Counted from the stretch's first letter, positions 6,080 through 13,009 are shown. The stretch: 13,009 nt of DNA from an uncultured Clostridium sp. (GCA_905200315.1 CAJKKA010000041.1:1-13009), one strand, 5' to 3'. Program-made: numbers and translations. Notes: a model not told the origin generated them from the sequence alone.

Positions 6080-7613
6080 ATGTTATCAATTGTGCAAAGT
6101 ATAGGATTACATGGACTAGAAGGATATTTAATAAATGTTGAAGTAGATACATCTGCTGGGCTTCCTAGTTTTGATATTGTTGGTCTGCCGGATGTTAGTG
6201 TAAAAGAATCAAAAGAAAGAGTAAGAACTGCAATTAAAAATTCTGGACTTAACTTTGAAAGTAGGAAGATAATTGTAAATTTATCTCCTGCAAATACAAG
6301 AAAAGAAGGTTCACTATTCGATTTACCAATAGCGGTAGGAATTTTAAAATCTATGGAAAGTATAGAAAATAAAGATTTATCAGATTATGTTTTTGTAGGA
6401 GAATTATCTTTAGATGGAAAATTAAATAAAGTTGCAGGAGTACTTCCAATATGTATAGAAGCAGCAAAATTAGGAATAAAAAATATAATATTGCCTAAAG
6501 AAAATGCAAAAGAAGCAGCAGTGGTGAGAAATTTAAATGTTATACCTGCAAACGATTTAACACAAGTGGTAAATTACTTAAATGGAAAGATAAAAATAGA
6601 AAAAGAAATAATAGATATTAATAAATTATTTGAGATAAAAGATAAATATTTATTCGATTTTTCAGAAGTTAAAGGACAAGAAAATATAAAAAGAGCAATA
6701 GAAGTTGCAGCAGCAGGAGGGCACAATTGTATGTTAATAGGAAGCCCAGGTTCACGGTAAAACAATGATGGCAAGAAGAATACCAACAATATTACCAAGT
6801 TTAACCTTTGAAGAAGCACTAGAAATTACTAAAATACATAGTATAGCAGGAAATTTACCAGAAAATGTACCTTTAATAACATCAAGGCCTTTTAGAAGTC
6901 CACACCATACAATATCTTCTGTTTCATTAGTAGGAGGAGGTAGAATACCTAAACCAGGAGAAATGAGCCTTTCACATTATGGAGTATTATTTTTAGATGA
7001 ATTAACAGAATTTAATAAAAATACTTTAGAAGTAATGAGAACACCTCTAGAAGATAAAAAAATAACAATATCAAGAGTAAATGCAAGTTTAACATATCCG
7101 TGTAATTGTATGTTAGTGGTATCTTTAAATCCGTGTCCATGTGGATATTATGGTTCTAAGGATAAAGAGTGTACATGTTCAGATACTGCAATTGCAAAAT
7201 ATATGGGTAAAATAAGTGGACCACTGTTAGATAGAATAGATATCCAAGTAGAAGTTCCTAGTGTTAAATATAGCAAATTAGAAGTAGAGCAACCAAGTGA
7301 AAGTTCAGAAGCAATTAGAAAAAGAGTAAATAAGGCAAGAAAAATTCAAATAGAAAGATATAAAGAAAATGGGATATTTTCTAATTCAGAACTAACACCA
7401 AAATTAATGAATAAATATTGCAAATTAGATGAAGCTGGAAAGAAAATACTTAAAAATGCAATTGAGAAATTAGGGCTAAGTGCACGCGCCCACGATAGAA
7501 TTATAAAAGTTTCTAGAACAATAGCTGATTTAGAAGAAAAACAAAATATAGAGGCTAAACACATTGCAGAAGCAATACAGTATAGAAGTTTAGATAGAAA
7601 ATATTGGAGATGA
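6080..7613 (+). CDS. comM: ComM/YifB-family Mg-chelatase-like AAA+ ATPase, interrupted by a +1 frame break at 6755
   Basis: ComM is a AAA+ helicase that promotes branch migration of single-stranded DNA during natural transformation. The gene is complete except for one extra base: 6080-6760 gives residues 1-226, and 6765-7613 gives the rest in the +1 frame. Skipping C6755 gives a 510-residue protein, the usual family length. The N-terminal domain (about 1-165) has [23 protein letters not shown]. The break lies inside the Walker A loop: zero frame reads GSPGS-R-stop, while the +1 frame restores GSPGSGKT (221-228). After it come Walker B ([11 protein letters not shown]), the cysteine cluster NPCPCGYYG...CTCS, and [18 protein letters not shown] precedes ATG 6080. 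The zero-frame codon at the break is CGG, followed by TAA. It could be a pseudogene, an assembly error or a +1 frameshift site; both halves otherwise look conserved. Confidence 0.9.
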
Positions 7614-7617
7614 AAAA

Positions 7618-8479
7618 ATGAAGAAAATTATAATTGAAGATATAGAATTTCCACAGACTTTAAGAGATATAGAAAAACCACCTAAACAGTTATATTATGA
7701 AGGAAATATTAATTTATTAAAGCAAACCTCAATTGCAGTAATTGGTTCAAGATGTTGTAGTGAATATGGAGTAAAAATGTGTACAAAGTTTTCAAGTGAA
7801 CTAGCAGAAGCAGGGCTGGTAATTACAAGTGGAATGGCAAAGGGAATAGATACGGTAGCTCATTCAAGTTGTTTGCAAAGTGGAGGAAAAACAATAGCAG
7901 TTTTAGGATGCGGTCTTAATAAAATATTTCCAAGAGAAAATACATATTTATACAAAGAAATAATATACAATGATGGTCTGGTTATATCAGAATATGAACC
8001 AGAAACAGAAGCAAATACTAAGTATTTTCCACAAAGAAATAGAATAGTAAGTGGGCTTTCAGTTCGGAACGCTGGTTATAGAATCGGCATATAGAAGTGG
8101 AACAAGTATCACGGCAGGACTTGCAATTAATCAAGGAAAAAAGATATTTTGTGTGCCACATAGTTTAGGAACAAAAACAGGTGTAGGAAATAATAGACTT
8201 ATTCAGCAAGGTGCAAAATTAGTTGTTTCAACAGAAGATATTTTAGAAGAACTAAAAATAATACAAAATAGTGAAGTAAAAGAAGAAAAGGATGAAAATA
8301 TAGAAGTAGCAAAAGAATATAAAAAAGTATATGAAAACTTAACATATGAACTAATACCAATAAATAGTTTATGTAGTAAATTACAATGTAAAATAAGTGA
8401 ATTAAATTATTTAATAACAATGATGGAAATGGAAAATTTAATAGAAATAATGCCAGGAAATATGATAAAAAGGAAGTAA
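7618..8479 (+). CDS. dprA: DNA-processing protein DprA, interrupted by a +1 frame break near 8065
   Basis: DprA (Smf) binds incoming single-stranded DNA and loads RecA during transformation. ATG 7618 follows the comM stop by 4 bases with GGAG upstream. The zero frame (7618-8094) contains the Rossmann-type motifs AVIGSRCCSEYG (40-51), SGMAKGIDTVAH (71-82), LGCGLNKIFPREN and FPQRNRIVSGLS (137-148). It then runs off into a nonsense tail (VRNAGYRIGI). The correct frame resumes at GGA 8066 (GTLVIESAYRSGTSITAGLA) and continues to the winged-helix C-terminus, ending at 8479. Removing one base among 8062-8065 gives a 286-residue protein with GLS-V-G, the family pattern GLSxG. The N-terminal helical domain of longer DprA forms is missing, as in other short versions. 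The zero-frame codon at the break is CGG, exactly as in comM. Confidence 0.9.
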
Positions 8480-8483
8480 TAAA

Positions 8484-8843
8484 ATGTATAAAAAACACAT
8501 AGTGGGAATTGAAGGAGAAAATATAGCAAGTAAATATTTAGAAGACTTAGGATATAAAATTATAGAAAGAAATTTTATGTGTAAAACAGGAGAGATAGAT
8601 ATTGTAGCATTTGATTTAAAAAAAGAAGAATTAGTTTTTGTAGAAGTAAAAACAAGAAGTAACTATTCATATGGAACACCTGCAGAAGCAGTAACAAATA
8701 TAAAACAAAAGCATATTTACAAGACAGCAAGATATTATATACATTTACATAATTTATATGAATTATATACACGAATAGATGTTATAGAAATTTTATTAAA
8801 AAATAATAGCTATAAATTGAATCATTTGAAACAAGTAACATAA
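8484..8843 (+). CDS. yraN: YraN/UPF0102 family endonuclease-like protein
   Basis: 119 residues, the normal length. ATG 8484 lies 4 bases after the dprA stop, with AGGAAG upstream, so it is cotranscribed. The fold is Holliday-junction-resolvase/PD-(D/E)XK-like: GEIDIVAFD (37-45) and VFVEVKTRS (51-59) hold the Asp and Glu-x-Lys pattern, and GIEGENIASKYLEDLGYKIIERN (8-30) is the classic family start. The N-terminal Glu, the GEID Asp and the EVK are all present, so the site looks intact. The biological role is not settled. comM, dprA and yraN commonly cluster in Firmicutes. Unlike its two neighbours this gene is unbroken, and it contains no CGG codon. Confidence 0.92.
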   Translation: MYKKHIVGIEGENIASKYLEDLGYKIIERNFMCKTGEIDIVAFDLKKEELVFVEVKTRSNYSYGTPAEAVTNIKQKHIYKTARYYIHLHNLYELYTRIDVIEILLKNNSYKLNHLKQVT

Positions 8844-8880
8844 GTATACTTATAATTTTAATACAAATTTCTCTCATAGG

Positions 8881-8910
8881 TTGTAGGGGTCGACGCCTCT
8901 GTCGACCCGA
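8881..8910 (+). repeat. GC-rich palindromic intergenic repeat, copy 2
   Basis: 29 of 30 bases match copy 1 at 3488-3517. In this copy the stem is complete: GGGTCGAC, loop GCCTCT, GTCGACCC. It starts 38 bases after the yraN stop and could act as its terminator-like structure although it has no T tract. Confidence 0.85.
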
Positions 8911-8955
8911 AATAATGATAATTCAAAATAATAAATTAATCTAAAATTTCATGAA

Positions 8956-8978
8956 TGTAGGGGCGGTCATTGACCGCC
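8956..8978 (+). repeat. GC-rich palindromic intergenic repeat, copy 3 (variant core)
   Basis: Begins TGTAGGGG like copies 1 and 2 but carries a different palindrome, GGCGGTCA-T-TGACCGCC (8962-8978). The 5' TGTAGGGG is shared and the inner palindrome varies. Confidence 0.8.
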
Positions 8979-8995
8979 ATAGAAAAATAATAAAA

Positions 8996-9018
8996 GGCGA
9001 CCAAAGGTCGCCCCTACA
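8996..9018 (-). repeat. GC-rich palindromic intergenic repeat, copy 4 (inverted, variant core)
   Basis: Read on the minus strand it also begins TGTAGGGGCG, with the palindrome GGCGACC-TTT-GGTCGCC. With copy 3 it forms a larger inverted repeat: TGTAGGGGCG at 8956-8965 faces CGCCCCTACA at 9009-9018. The 8844-9140 gap holds only copies 2-4 and the rsmA promoter. Confidence 0.8.
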
Positions 9019-9092
9019 CATACGAAGAATTGGATCTTAATTATTATTTTGTCTTTAAATAAATAATATCAAATAATGATTGAGTTAATTAG

Positions 9093-9121
9093 TTTACAAA
9101 AATAGGGATATATTGTATAAT
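9093..9121 (+). promoter_or_regulatory. rsmA promoter (TTTACA, 17 nt, TATAAT)
   Basis: The -35 TTTACA lies at 9093-9098 and a perfect -10 TATAAT at 9116-9121, 17 nt apart. Transcription would start near 9128, giving a leader of only about a dozen bases that includes the GGAGAG ribosome binding site at about 9131-9136. Confidence 0.8.
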
Positions 9122-9140
9122 TTCATAAGAGGAGAGAATT

Positions 9141-9986
9141 ATGAATTTATTTGAAGAAACAAAATTTTTAATGAAAAAATACGGAATTACAGCTAATAAA
9201 AATTTAGGACAAAATTTTTTAATAGATGAAAGTGTAATTATAGATGCGTGTGATTCTGCAAATATAAATAAAGAAGATTTAGTTATAGAAATCGGACCAG
9301 GATTAGGAACTCTTACTAAATATATTTTGGAAAGAGCAGGAAAAGTTATATGTGTAGAGTTAGATGAAAGAATGATAGATATTTTAAAAGAAAGATTTTT
9401 CTTGTACCAAAATTTTGAAATAATAAATGAAGATATTTTAAAAGTTGACTTACATAAATTAATAAAAGAAGAAAAAAATGAAAATATAAAAAATGTAAAA
9501 ATTGTAGCAAATTTACCATATTACATTACAACACCAATAATAATGAAATTATTAGAAGAAAGATTAGATTTACAAAGTATAACTGTAATGGTGCAAAAAG
9601 AAGTTGCAGAAAGGTTAATTGCAATTCCTGGTGAAAAATCAGCAGGAGCAATAACTTATTCTGTATATTATTATGCAGATTCAAAAAATGTAAGAATTGT
9701 TGATAAAAGCTCATTTATTCCAGAACCATCTGTGGAATCTGAAGTAATTAATTTAAGAATAAGAGAAAAGCCACCAGTTGAAGTAAATAGTGAGGAAATA
9801 TTTTTTAAATTAATAAAAATTGCATTTATGCAAAGAAGAAAAACTTTAGTAAATTCGCTAAGCAATAGCGGATTTATAGAAAAAAATAAAATAACAGAAA
9901 TACTAAAGCAATTAAATATAAATGAAAATATAAGAGCAGAAAAGCTATCAATACAAGATTTTGCAAATATTGCAAATGAAATTTAG
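9141..9986 (+). CDS. rsmA: 16S rRNA (adenine1518-N6/adenine1519-N6)-dimethyltransferase
   Basis: 281 residues, normal for RsmA/KsgA. It dimethylates two adjacent adenines in the 3' hairpin of 16S rRNA during late small-subunit maturation, using S-adenosylmethionine. Visible motifs: NLGQNFLID (21-29), the SAM loop VIEIGPGLGTLT (48-59), acidic CVELDERMID (71-80), and the catalytic NLPYYITTPI (124-133). The C-terminal substrate domain contains VMVQKEVAERL, SSFIPEPSVES and FMQRRKTLVNSL. All key residues are present and the frame is intact. Ribosome binding site GGAGAG. The TAG stop overlaps the AGGAGG of the following small ORF, so the two are translationally close. Confidence 0.97.
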   Translation: MNLFEETKFLMKKYGITANKNLGQNFLIDESVIIDACDSANINKEDLVIEIGPGLGTLTKYILERAGKVICVELDERMIDILKERFFLYQNFEIINEDILKVDLHKLIKEEKNENIKNVKIVANLPYYITTPIIMKLLEERLDLQSITVMVQKEVAERLIAIPGEKSAGAITYSVYYYADSKNVRIVDKSSFIPEPSVESEVINLRIREKPPVEVNSEEIFFKLIKIAFMQRRKTLVNSLSNSGFIEKNKITEILKQLNINENIRAEKLSIQDFANIANEI

Positions 9987-9995
9987 GAGGAAAAA

Positions 9996-10136
9996 ATGTT
10001 AAAAAGAGAAAATGATACAGAAAAAAATAAAAATTTAGAGGAATTAAATTCAAAATATAATTTAGAAGAACTATTTAATAACATTGTTTTAGAAAAAGAA
10101 CAAAAAAATTTAGAAAAAAACAAAAAAACTATTTAA
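9996..10136 (+). CDS. 46-residue highly charged ORF coupled to rsmA
   Basis: ATG 9996 follows a perfect AGGAGG at 9985-9990 that overlaps the rsmA stop codon. The product is 46 residues, rich in Lys, Glu, Asn and Leu (MLKRENDTEKNKNLEELNSK..., then YNLEELFNNIVLEKEQKNL), and likely forms one or two amphipathic helices. There is no membrane segment. The strong Shine-Dalgarno site and exact placement argue that it is translated. I do not recognise it; composition alone could mimic coding sequence in such AT-rich DNA. Confidence 0.55.
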   Translation: MLKRENDTEKNKNLEELNSKYNLEELFNNIVLEKEQKNLEKNKKTI

Positions 10137-10152
10137 AAAGTATAATGCTATA

Positions 10153-10161
10153 TGATATAAT
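10153..10161 (+). promoter_or_regulatory. Extended -10 promoter for the sortase gene
   Basis: TGATATAAT at 10153-10161 fits the extended -10 pattern, with no good -35 at the usual distance. A second TATAAT lies at 10141-10146. The start codon is about 40 bases downstream, after AGGAGAG. Confidence 0.55.
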
Positions 10162-10199
10162 AGAAACGTGAAGTTTTATTTTATAATAGGAGAGATTAT

Positions 10200-10931
10200 A
10201 TGAACCAAATTCTTGTAACAGAAAAATTATATGTAACTCCAGAGCTAAGAAAAAAGAAAAAGATGTATAAAGTTCAATTTATAATTTCTATTATTTTAGT
10301 ATTTATATTAGCAGGATATTATATATACCAAGAATACGATAAATATAAAAATGAACAATTATCAAAGCAAATATTAGCAAATGTAGATATTGATACACAA
10401 GAAGATGATACTGCAATGAAAAATGAAGGTGATGTTTTAGTTGTAATATTAGATGAAAACGAAAACTCGGGTTCAAATGGAACTTCAACCGAAAATGCAG
10501 CCTTTAGTACAGAAGTTCAAACAACAGCATCTGGAACAAAATATTCTACAATAGCTATAATAAATATTCCTAAAATTGGAGTAAACTATCCAGTACTTTC
10601 AGAAGCTTCTGATGAACTTCTAAAAATAGCTCCAAATAAATTTTGGGGACCAAATCCAAATGAAGTAGGAAATTTCTGTATAGTTGCTCATAATTATAGA
10701 AATTCTAAATTCTTTAGTAAAGTGCCAACATTAGTAAATGGAGATATCATAGAATTAACAGACTTAAGTGGAAGAACATTAAAATATTCAGTGTATGACA
10801 AATATACTGTAGATCCAGAAGATGTAGCTTGTACAAGTCAGCTAACTGGAGGTAAAAAGGAAGTAACTTTAATAACCTGTACAAATGATAGTAAACAAAG
10901 AGTTATAGTAAAAGCAACAGAGGTGTTGTAA
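10200..10931 (+). CDS. Sortase family transpeptidase
   Basis: 243 residues; ATG 10200 after AGGAGAG. One membrane segment at about 27-43 follows a basic patch (RKKKKMYK), a signal-anchor layout with the enzyme outside the membrane. A low-complexity Asp/Glu/Asn/Ser/Thr linker (about 62-112) leads to the sortase barrel. Catalytic triad: His164 in CIVAHNYRN, Cys227 in VTLITCTNDSKQR and Arg234. Sortases cut an LPxTG-like sorting signal and join the protein to peptidoglycan or a pilin. The subclass is not assigned; the TLITCTND motif resembles small Clostridia sortases. No sortase substrate with an LPxTG-hydrophobic-basic tail is visible in this window, so it is probably a housekeeping-type enzyme acting on proteins encoded elsewhere. 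The stop overlaps the next start by one base. Confidence 0.93.
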   Translation: MNQILVTEKLYVTPELRKKKKMYKVQFIISIILVFILAGYYIYQEYDKYKNEQLSKQILANVDIDTQEDDTAMKNEGDVLVVILDENENSGSNGTSTENAAFSTEVQTTASGTKYSTIAIINIPKIGVNYPVLSEASDELLKIAPNKFWGPNPNEVGNFCIVAHNYRNSKFFSKVPTLVNGDIIELTDLSGRTLKYSVYDKYTVDPEDVACTSQLTGGKKEVTLITCTNDSKQRVIVKATEVL

Positions 10932-11107
10932 TGGAATATAAAATTGGAGACATTGTAGAAACTAAAAAAAATCATCCATGCGGAGGAAACTTATGGGAAA
11001 TAACAGGTATAGGAGTAAAATTTCGCATGAAATGTAAAAAGTGTGAGCATATAATATTATTAGATAGACAACAAGCACTAAAGAGAATAAAAAATAAAAA
11101 ACAATAG
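10931..11107 (+). CDS. DUF951 family small zinc-ribbon-like protein
   Basis: 58 residues; its ATG overlaps the sortase stop (TAATG), a classic translational coupling. The sequence MEYKIGDIVETKKNHPCGGNLW..., GIGVKFRMKCKKCEHIILLDR matches the DUF951 pattern (GDIVxxKKxHPCGxxxWxIxxxGxDxxxxCxxCxxxxxxxR). Cys17 with Cys35 and Cys38 (CxxC) could bind metal. The family is widespread and nearly always present in Firmicutes, but its role is unknown. The small size makes it easy to miss in automatic annotation. Confidence 0.9.
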   Translation: MEYKIGDIVETKKNHPCGGNLWEITGIGVKFRMKCKKCEHIILLDRQQALKRIKNKKQ

Positions 11108-11118
11108 AAAAGGAATGA

Positions 11119-12498
11119 ATGAAAATGGGATTAATAAAAGATTTTTTAAATAGAAATAAAAAAGAAGCTCTTTCAGATGCTACTATATCTATACAAAATA
11201 AAAAAATTAATGAACAAATGGATTTATTACAACATCAACAAGAAAAAATAGATGCAATAGTAGCAAAAATGAAAAGTGTTGCAAGTGAAGTAAAAGAAAC
11301 AAGAAAAGAAGTTGATGTAATTAAAGAGAAAAGAAATAAATGCGTAAGTACTTATACAAGGTATAATCCGAAAGAAATCGAAGATTTTGATAATAACTTT
11401 AAGATAAGGAGATTAAGCAAAGATAGTGAATATAACTATATTGTTACTTTAGTTGCAGATAAAAATAAAAAAGATGAAATTGTTATGGGACAATTTAACA
11501 ACGGAGATATAAAAACTATTACTGATAAATTCGAAGAAATGCTTAAATTTCAAGCAAACTTACAATTTGGAGAAATTGATAAAGATGTTATTAATGAATA
11601 TTACAAAAAATTAGAAGAATATGCTGAGTTAAATAATATTACTATAACTAAAGAAGGAAAAGAAATTTTAACTAATACTAAAAATGAATCAAAAAATATT
11701 TCAAAAACTATTATATATATGGGTGATGATAATACAATAGAAAAAACCATAATAAAGGATAACAAAGATATTTTAAGTGATCTTAACAATTATGCTTTTG
11801 ATGAGCTTCCTGAAATGAGAGCAACTGATAAAATTATTGAAAAAATTGTTGATATAAACAAACAAGAAAATATAGAAGAATTACTAAGTAATAATAAAGA
11901 TACTTTAAATAGATATTTAAGAGAAAATACAGAAGCTAAAGAAACAATAAAGAAATTACATAGAAATTCTATAGAAACGGATATATGTTTAGATGCAATG
12001 AAATATATAGAAGAAGATAAAGAAAATTTCGAAAAAACAGAAGAATATAATTATATGAGAGTATTTACAGAAGGAAAATATAATGAGGCTAAAAATTATT
12101 ATAATACAATGAAATTAGATATATCAAAGTTAAGTACAAAATTAAGTAAAGGTGATACTGCAGAAGATATAAAAAAGAAAATGCAAATTAATAGATTTTT
12201 ACATGATAAACATAGCCAAAATATAGGAGAACTAAATCCTGAACATGAAAATATGTATAATTCATTTTTAGACAACATAAAGCCAGATCCAAATTATGAG
12301 ATAATTAATTCAGCAAGACAAAAAGAAAAAATGTATTTGGCTAGTATTATAGATAGTGAAAAAACGAAACTTGTAAACGAAAACAAAGGAAATATAGAAG
12401 ATTATAACGAATTATTAGACAGACAAGATTTTGGTAATAGAGCTAAATATAATATACCAGATGGAGATAGAGAACATTCAGGTAATGATGGAAGATAA
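11119..12498 (+). CDS. Unrecognised 459-residue charged protein with N-terminal coiled coil
   Basis: I do not recognise this protein. It follows the DUF951 gene by 11 bases and probably ends the sortase operon. Two starts are possible, ATG 11119 and ATG 11125; AAGGA at 11110-11114 is 4 or 10 bases away, respectively, so the choice is open. Residues about 22-72 form a likely coiled coil (ISIQNKKINEQMDLLQHQQEKI and onward). Residues 85-145 look like a small mixed alpha/beta domain (YNYIVTLVADKNKKDEIVMG). The rest is mostly helical, very rich in Lys/Glu/Asn, ending in a Gly/Asp-rich tail (NIPDGDREHSGNDGR). No signal peptide, membrane helix or LPxTG motif, hence probably cytoplasmic. A terminator follows the stop codon. 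Confidence 0.75.
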   Translation: MKMGLIKDFLNRNKKEALSDATISIQNKKINEQMDLLQHQQEKIDAIVAKMKSVASEVKETRKEVDVIKEKRNKCVSTYTRYNPKEIEDFDNNFKIRRLSKDSEYNYIVTLVADKNKKDEIVMGQFNNGDIKTITDKFEEMLKFQANLQFGEIDKDVINEYYKKLEEYAELNNITITKEGKEILTNTKNESKNISKTIIYMGDDNTIEKTIIKDNKDILSDLNNYAFDELPEMRATDKIIEKIVDINKQENIEELLSNNKDTLNRYLRENTEAKETIKKLHRNSIETDICLDAMKYIEEDKENFEKTEEYNYMRVFTEGKYNEAKNYYNTMKLDISKLSTKLSKGDTAEDIKKKMQINRFLHDKHSQNIGELNPEHENMYNSFLDNIKPDPNYEIINSARQKEKMYLASIIDSEKTKLVNENKGNIEDYNELLDRQDFGNRAKYNIPDGDREHSGNDGR

Positions 12499-12500
12499 GA

Positions 12501-12533
12501 AAATAGAGAGCATTTATAAAATGCTCTCTATTT
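12501..12533. terminator. Bidirectional terminator between convergent genes
   Basis: A perfect 15-bp stem (12501-12515 with 12519-12533) and a 3-nt loop, flanked by T-rich tails on both strands. It serves the coiled-coil gene on the plus strand and ysxC on the minus strand; the ysxC stop codon (12516-12514) lies inside the stem. Confidence 0.85.
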
Positions 12534-13009
12534 CTTTCCATACATTTTCGGAATATATTTTTCTTTCAGAAGAAAAAGGCATACAAACTGCATCTCCTAT
12601 AGGATTTAGTTCGTTTTGTATTTCTTTACAGACTCCTTCAACTTTTGTTATCGCAATTTTATCTGCCTTATTAGTTAAAATAATAAAAGGCAATTTAGCA
12701 CTTATAACATAATTGTACATTAACTTATCGTTTTCAGTAGGTTTATGGCGGATGTCAACTAAGAAAATTATTAAAGCAATTTGTTTTCTATTAAATAAAT
12801 ACTCTTCAATAAAATGACCAACTTGTTCTTGTTCTTTTTTAGACATTTTGCTATAACCATAGCCAGGTAAATCAACAAAATAAAATTTATCATCCATATT
12901 ATAAAAATTTAATTGACGTGTTTTTCCTGGTTCACTACTTGTTCTTGCAAGTTTCTTTCTATTAATCATAGTATTTACAAAAGAAGACTTACCAACATTA
13001 GATTTACCA
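12514..13009 (-). CDS. ysxC: Ribosome biogenesis GTP-binding protein YsxC/EngB (partial, 5' end beyond window)
   Basis: 164 residues are visible; the frame runs off the right edge, so the internal ATG at 12969 is not the real start. The visible sequence begins with the P-loop GKSNVGKSSFVN (G1, usually GRSNVGKSS in the family). It continues with ARTSSEPGKTRQLNFYN (switch I / G2), VDLPGYGYSKMSKKE (G3) and ILTNKADK (G4), the YsxC/EngB order and wording. This small essential GTPase acts in late assembly of the large ribosomal subunit. About 30 N-terminal residues are missing because of the window end. In many Firmicutes it lies downstream of clpX/lon, which would be beyond the edge. Confidence 0.95.
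   Translation of the reverse strand, partial: GKSNVGKSSFVNTMINRKKLARTSSEPGKTRQLNFYNMDDKFYFVDLPGYGYSKMSKKEQEQVGHFIEEYLFNRKQIALIIFLVDIRHKPTENDKLMYNYVISAKLPFIILTNKADKIAITKVEGVCKEIQNELNPIGDAVCMPFSSERKIYSENVWKEIESIL

Noticed and set aside
6745..6760. Classic slippery-heptamer -1 frameshift in comM
   Set aside because: The shift needed is +1 and no X-XXY-YYZ heptamer is present; a CGG-linked +1 mechanism fits better.
8199..8498. Minus-strand ORF opposite the dprA end
   Set aside because: Leu/Tyr/Phe-rich antisense shadow of conserved dprA codons, no ribosome binding site.
8881..9018. CRISPR array
   Set aside because: Repeat copies are unevenly spaced, in both orientations, with different cores, and there are no spacers of uniform length.
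12431..12712. Plus-strand ORF of 93 residues
   Set aside because: It overlaps the end of the coiled-coil gene, the terminator and ysxC on the opposite strand; it is a shadow of ysxC.

Overview
The window is very AT-rich (roughly a quarter G+C by eye) and uses A/T-ending codons and AGA for nearly all arginines. Strong AGGAGG-type ribosome binding sites sit before most genes, and the promoters are the TTGACA/TATAAT type. A GH18 enzyme of the spore cortex/germination kind, an LTA-synthase-family gene, a sortase and a DUF951 protein together point to a low-GC, Gram-positive, probably sporulating member of the Clostridia, likely uncultured and gut-associated (inference). It is chromosomal: greA, rsmA, ysxC/engB, comM, dprA and yraN are core genes.

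Layout. 2-190: 3' end of an Rpn/PD-(D/E)XK nuclease-transposase-like gene. 341-2026: membrane-anchored SH3 + GH18 protein. 2076-2873: unrecognised lysine-rich protein whose start lies directly behind a terminator-like hairpin. 2946-3422: greA with its own promoter and terminator. 3562-4867: LTA-synthase-family gene that has lost its middle. 4912-5334 and 5448-5726: two unrecognised minus-strand genes, each with its own promoter, leader inverted repeat and terminator. 6080-8843: comM, dprA and yraN in a tight operon. 8881-9018: cluster of GC-rich palindromic repeats, one of which recurs at 3488. 9141-10136: rsmA and a coupled 46-residue ORF. 10200-12498: sortase, DUF951 protein and a long coiled-coil protein. 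12514-13009: ysxC/engB on the minus strand, cut by the window edge.

The most interesting signal is in comM and dprA. Each is open from end to end except for one extra base. In both cases the break falls exactly on an in-frame CGG codon, and skipping its C yields a GGN glycine codon at a conserved position (the P-loop glycine before Lys-Thr in ComM; the glycine after Gly-Leu-Ser in DprA). I read the other genes for CGG: among about 3,600 codons I find no other in-frame CGG except one in the foreign-looking 140-residue gene at 4912-5334. This suggests +1 ribosomal frameshifting (or CGG skipping) at an almost unused arginine codon. The simpler alternatives are pseudogenisation of two competence genes or two assembly errors. 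The LTA-synthase break is different: a real internal deletion.
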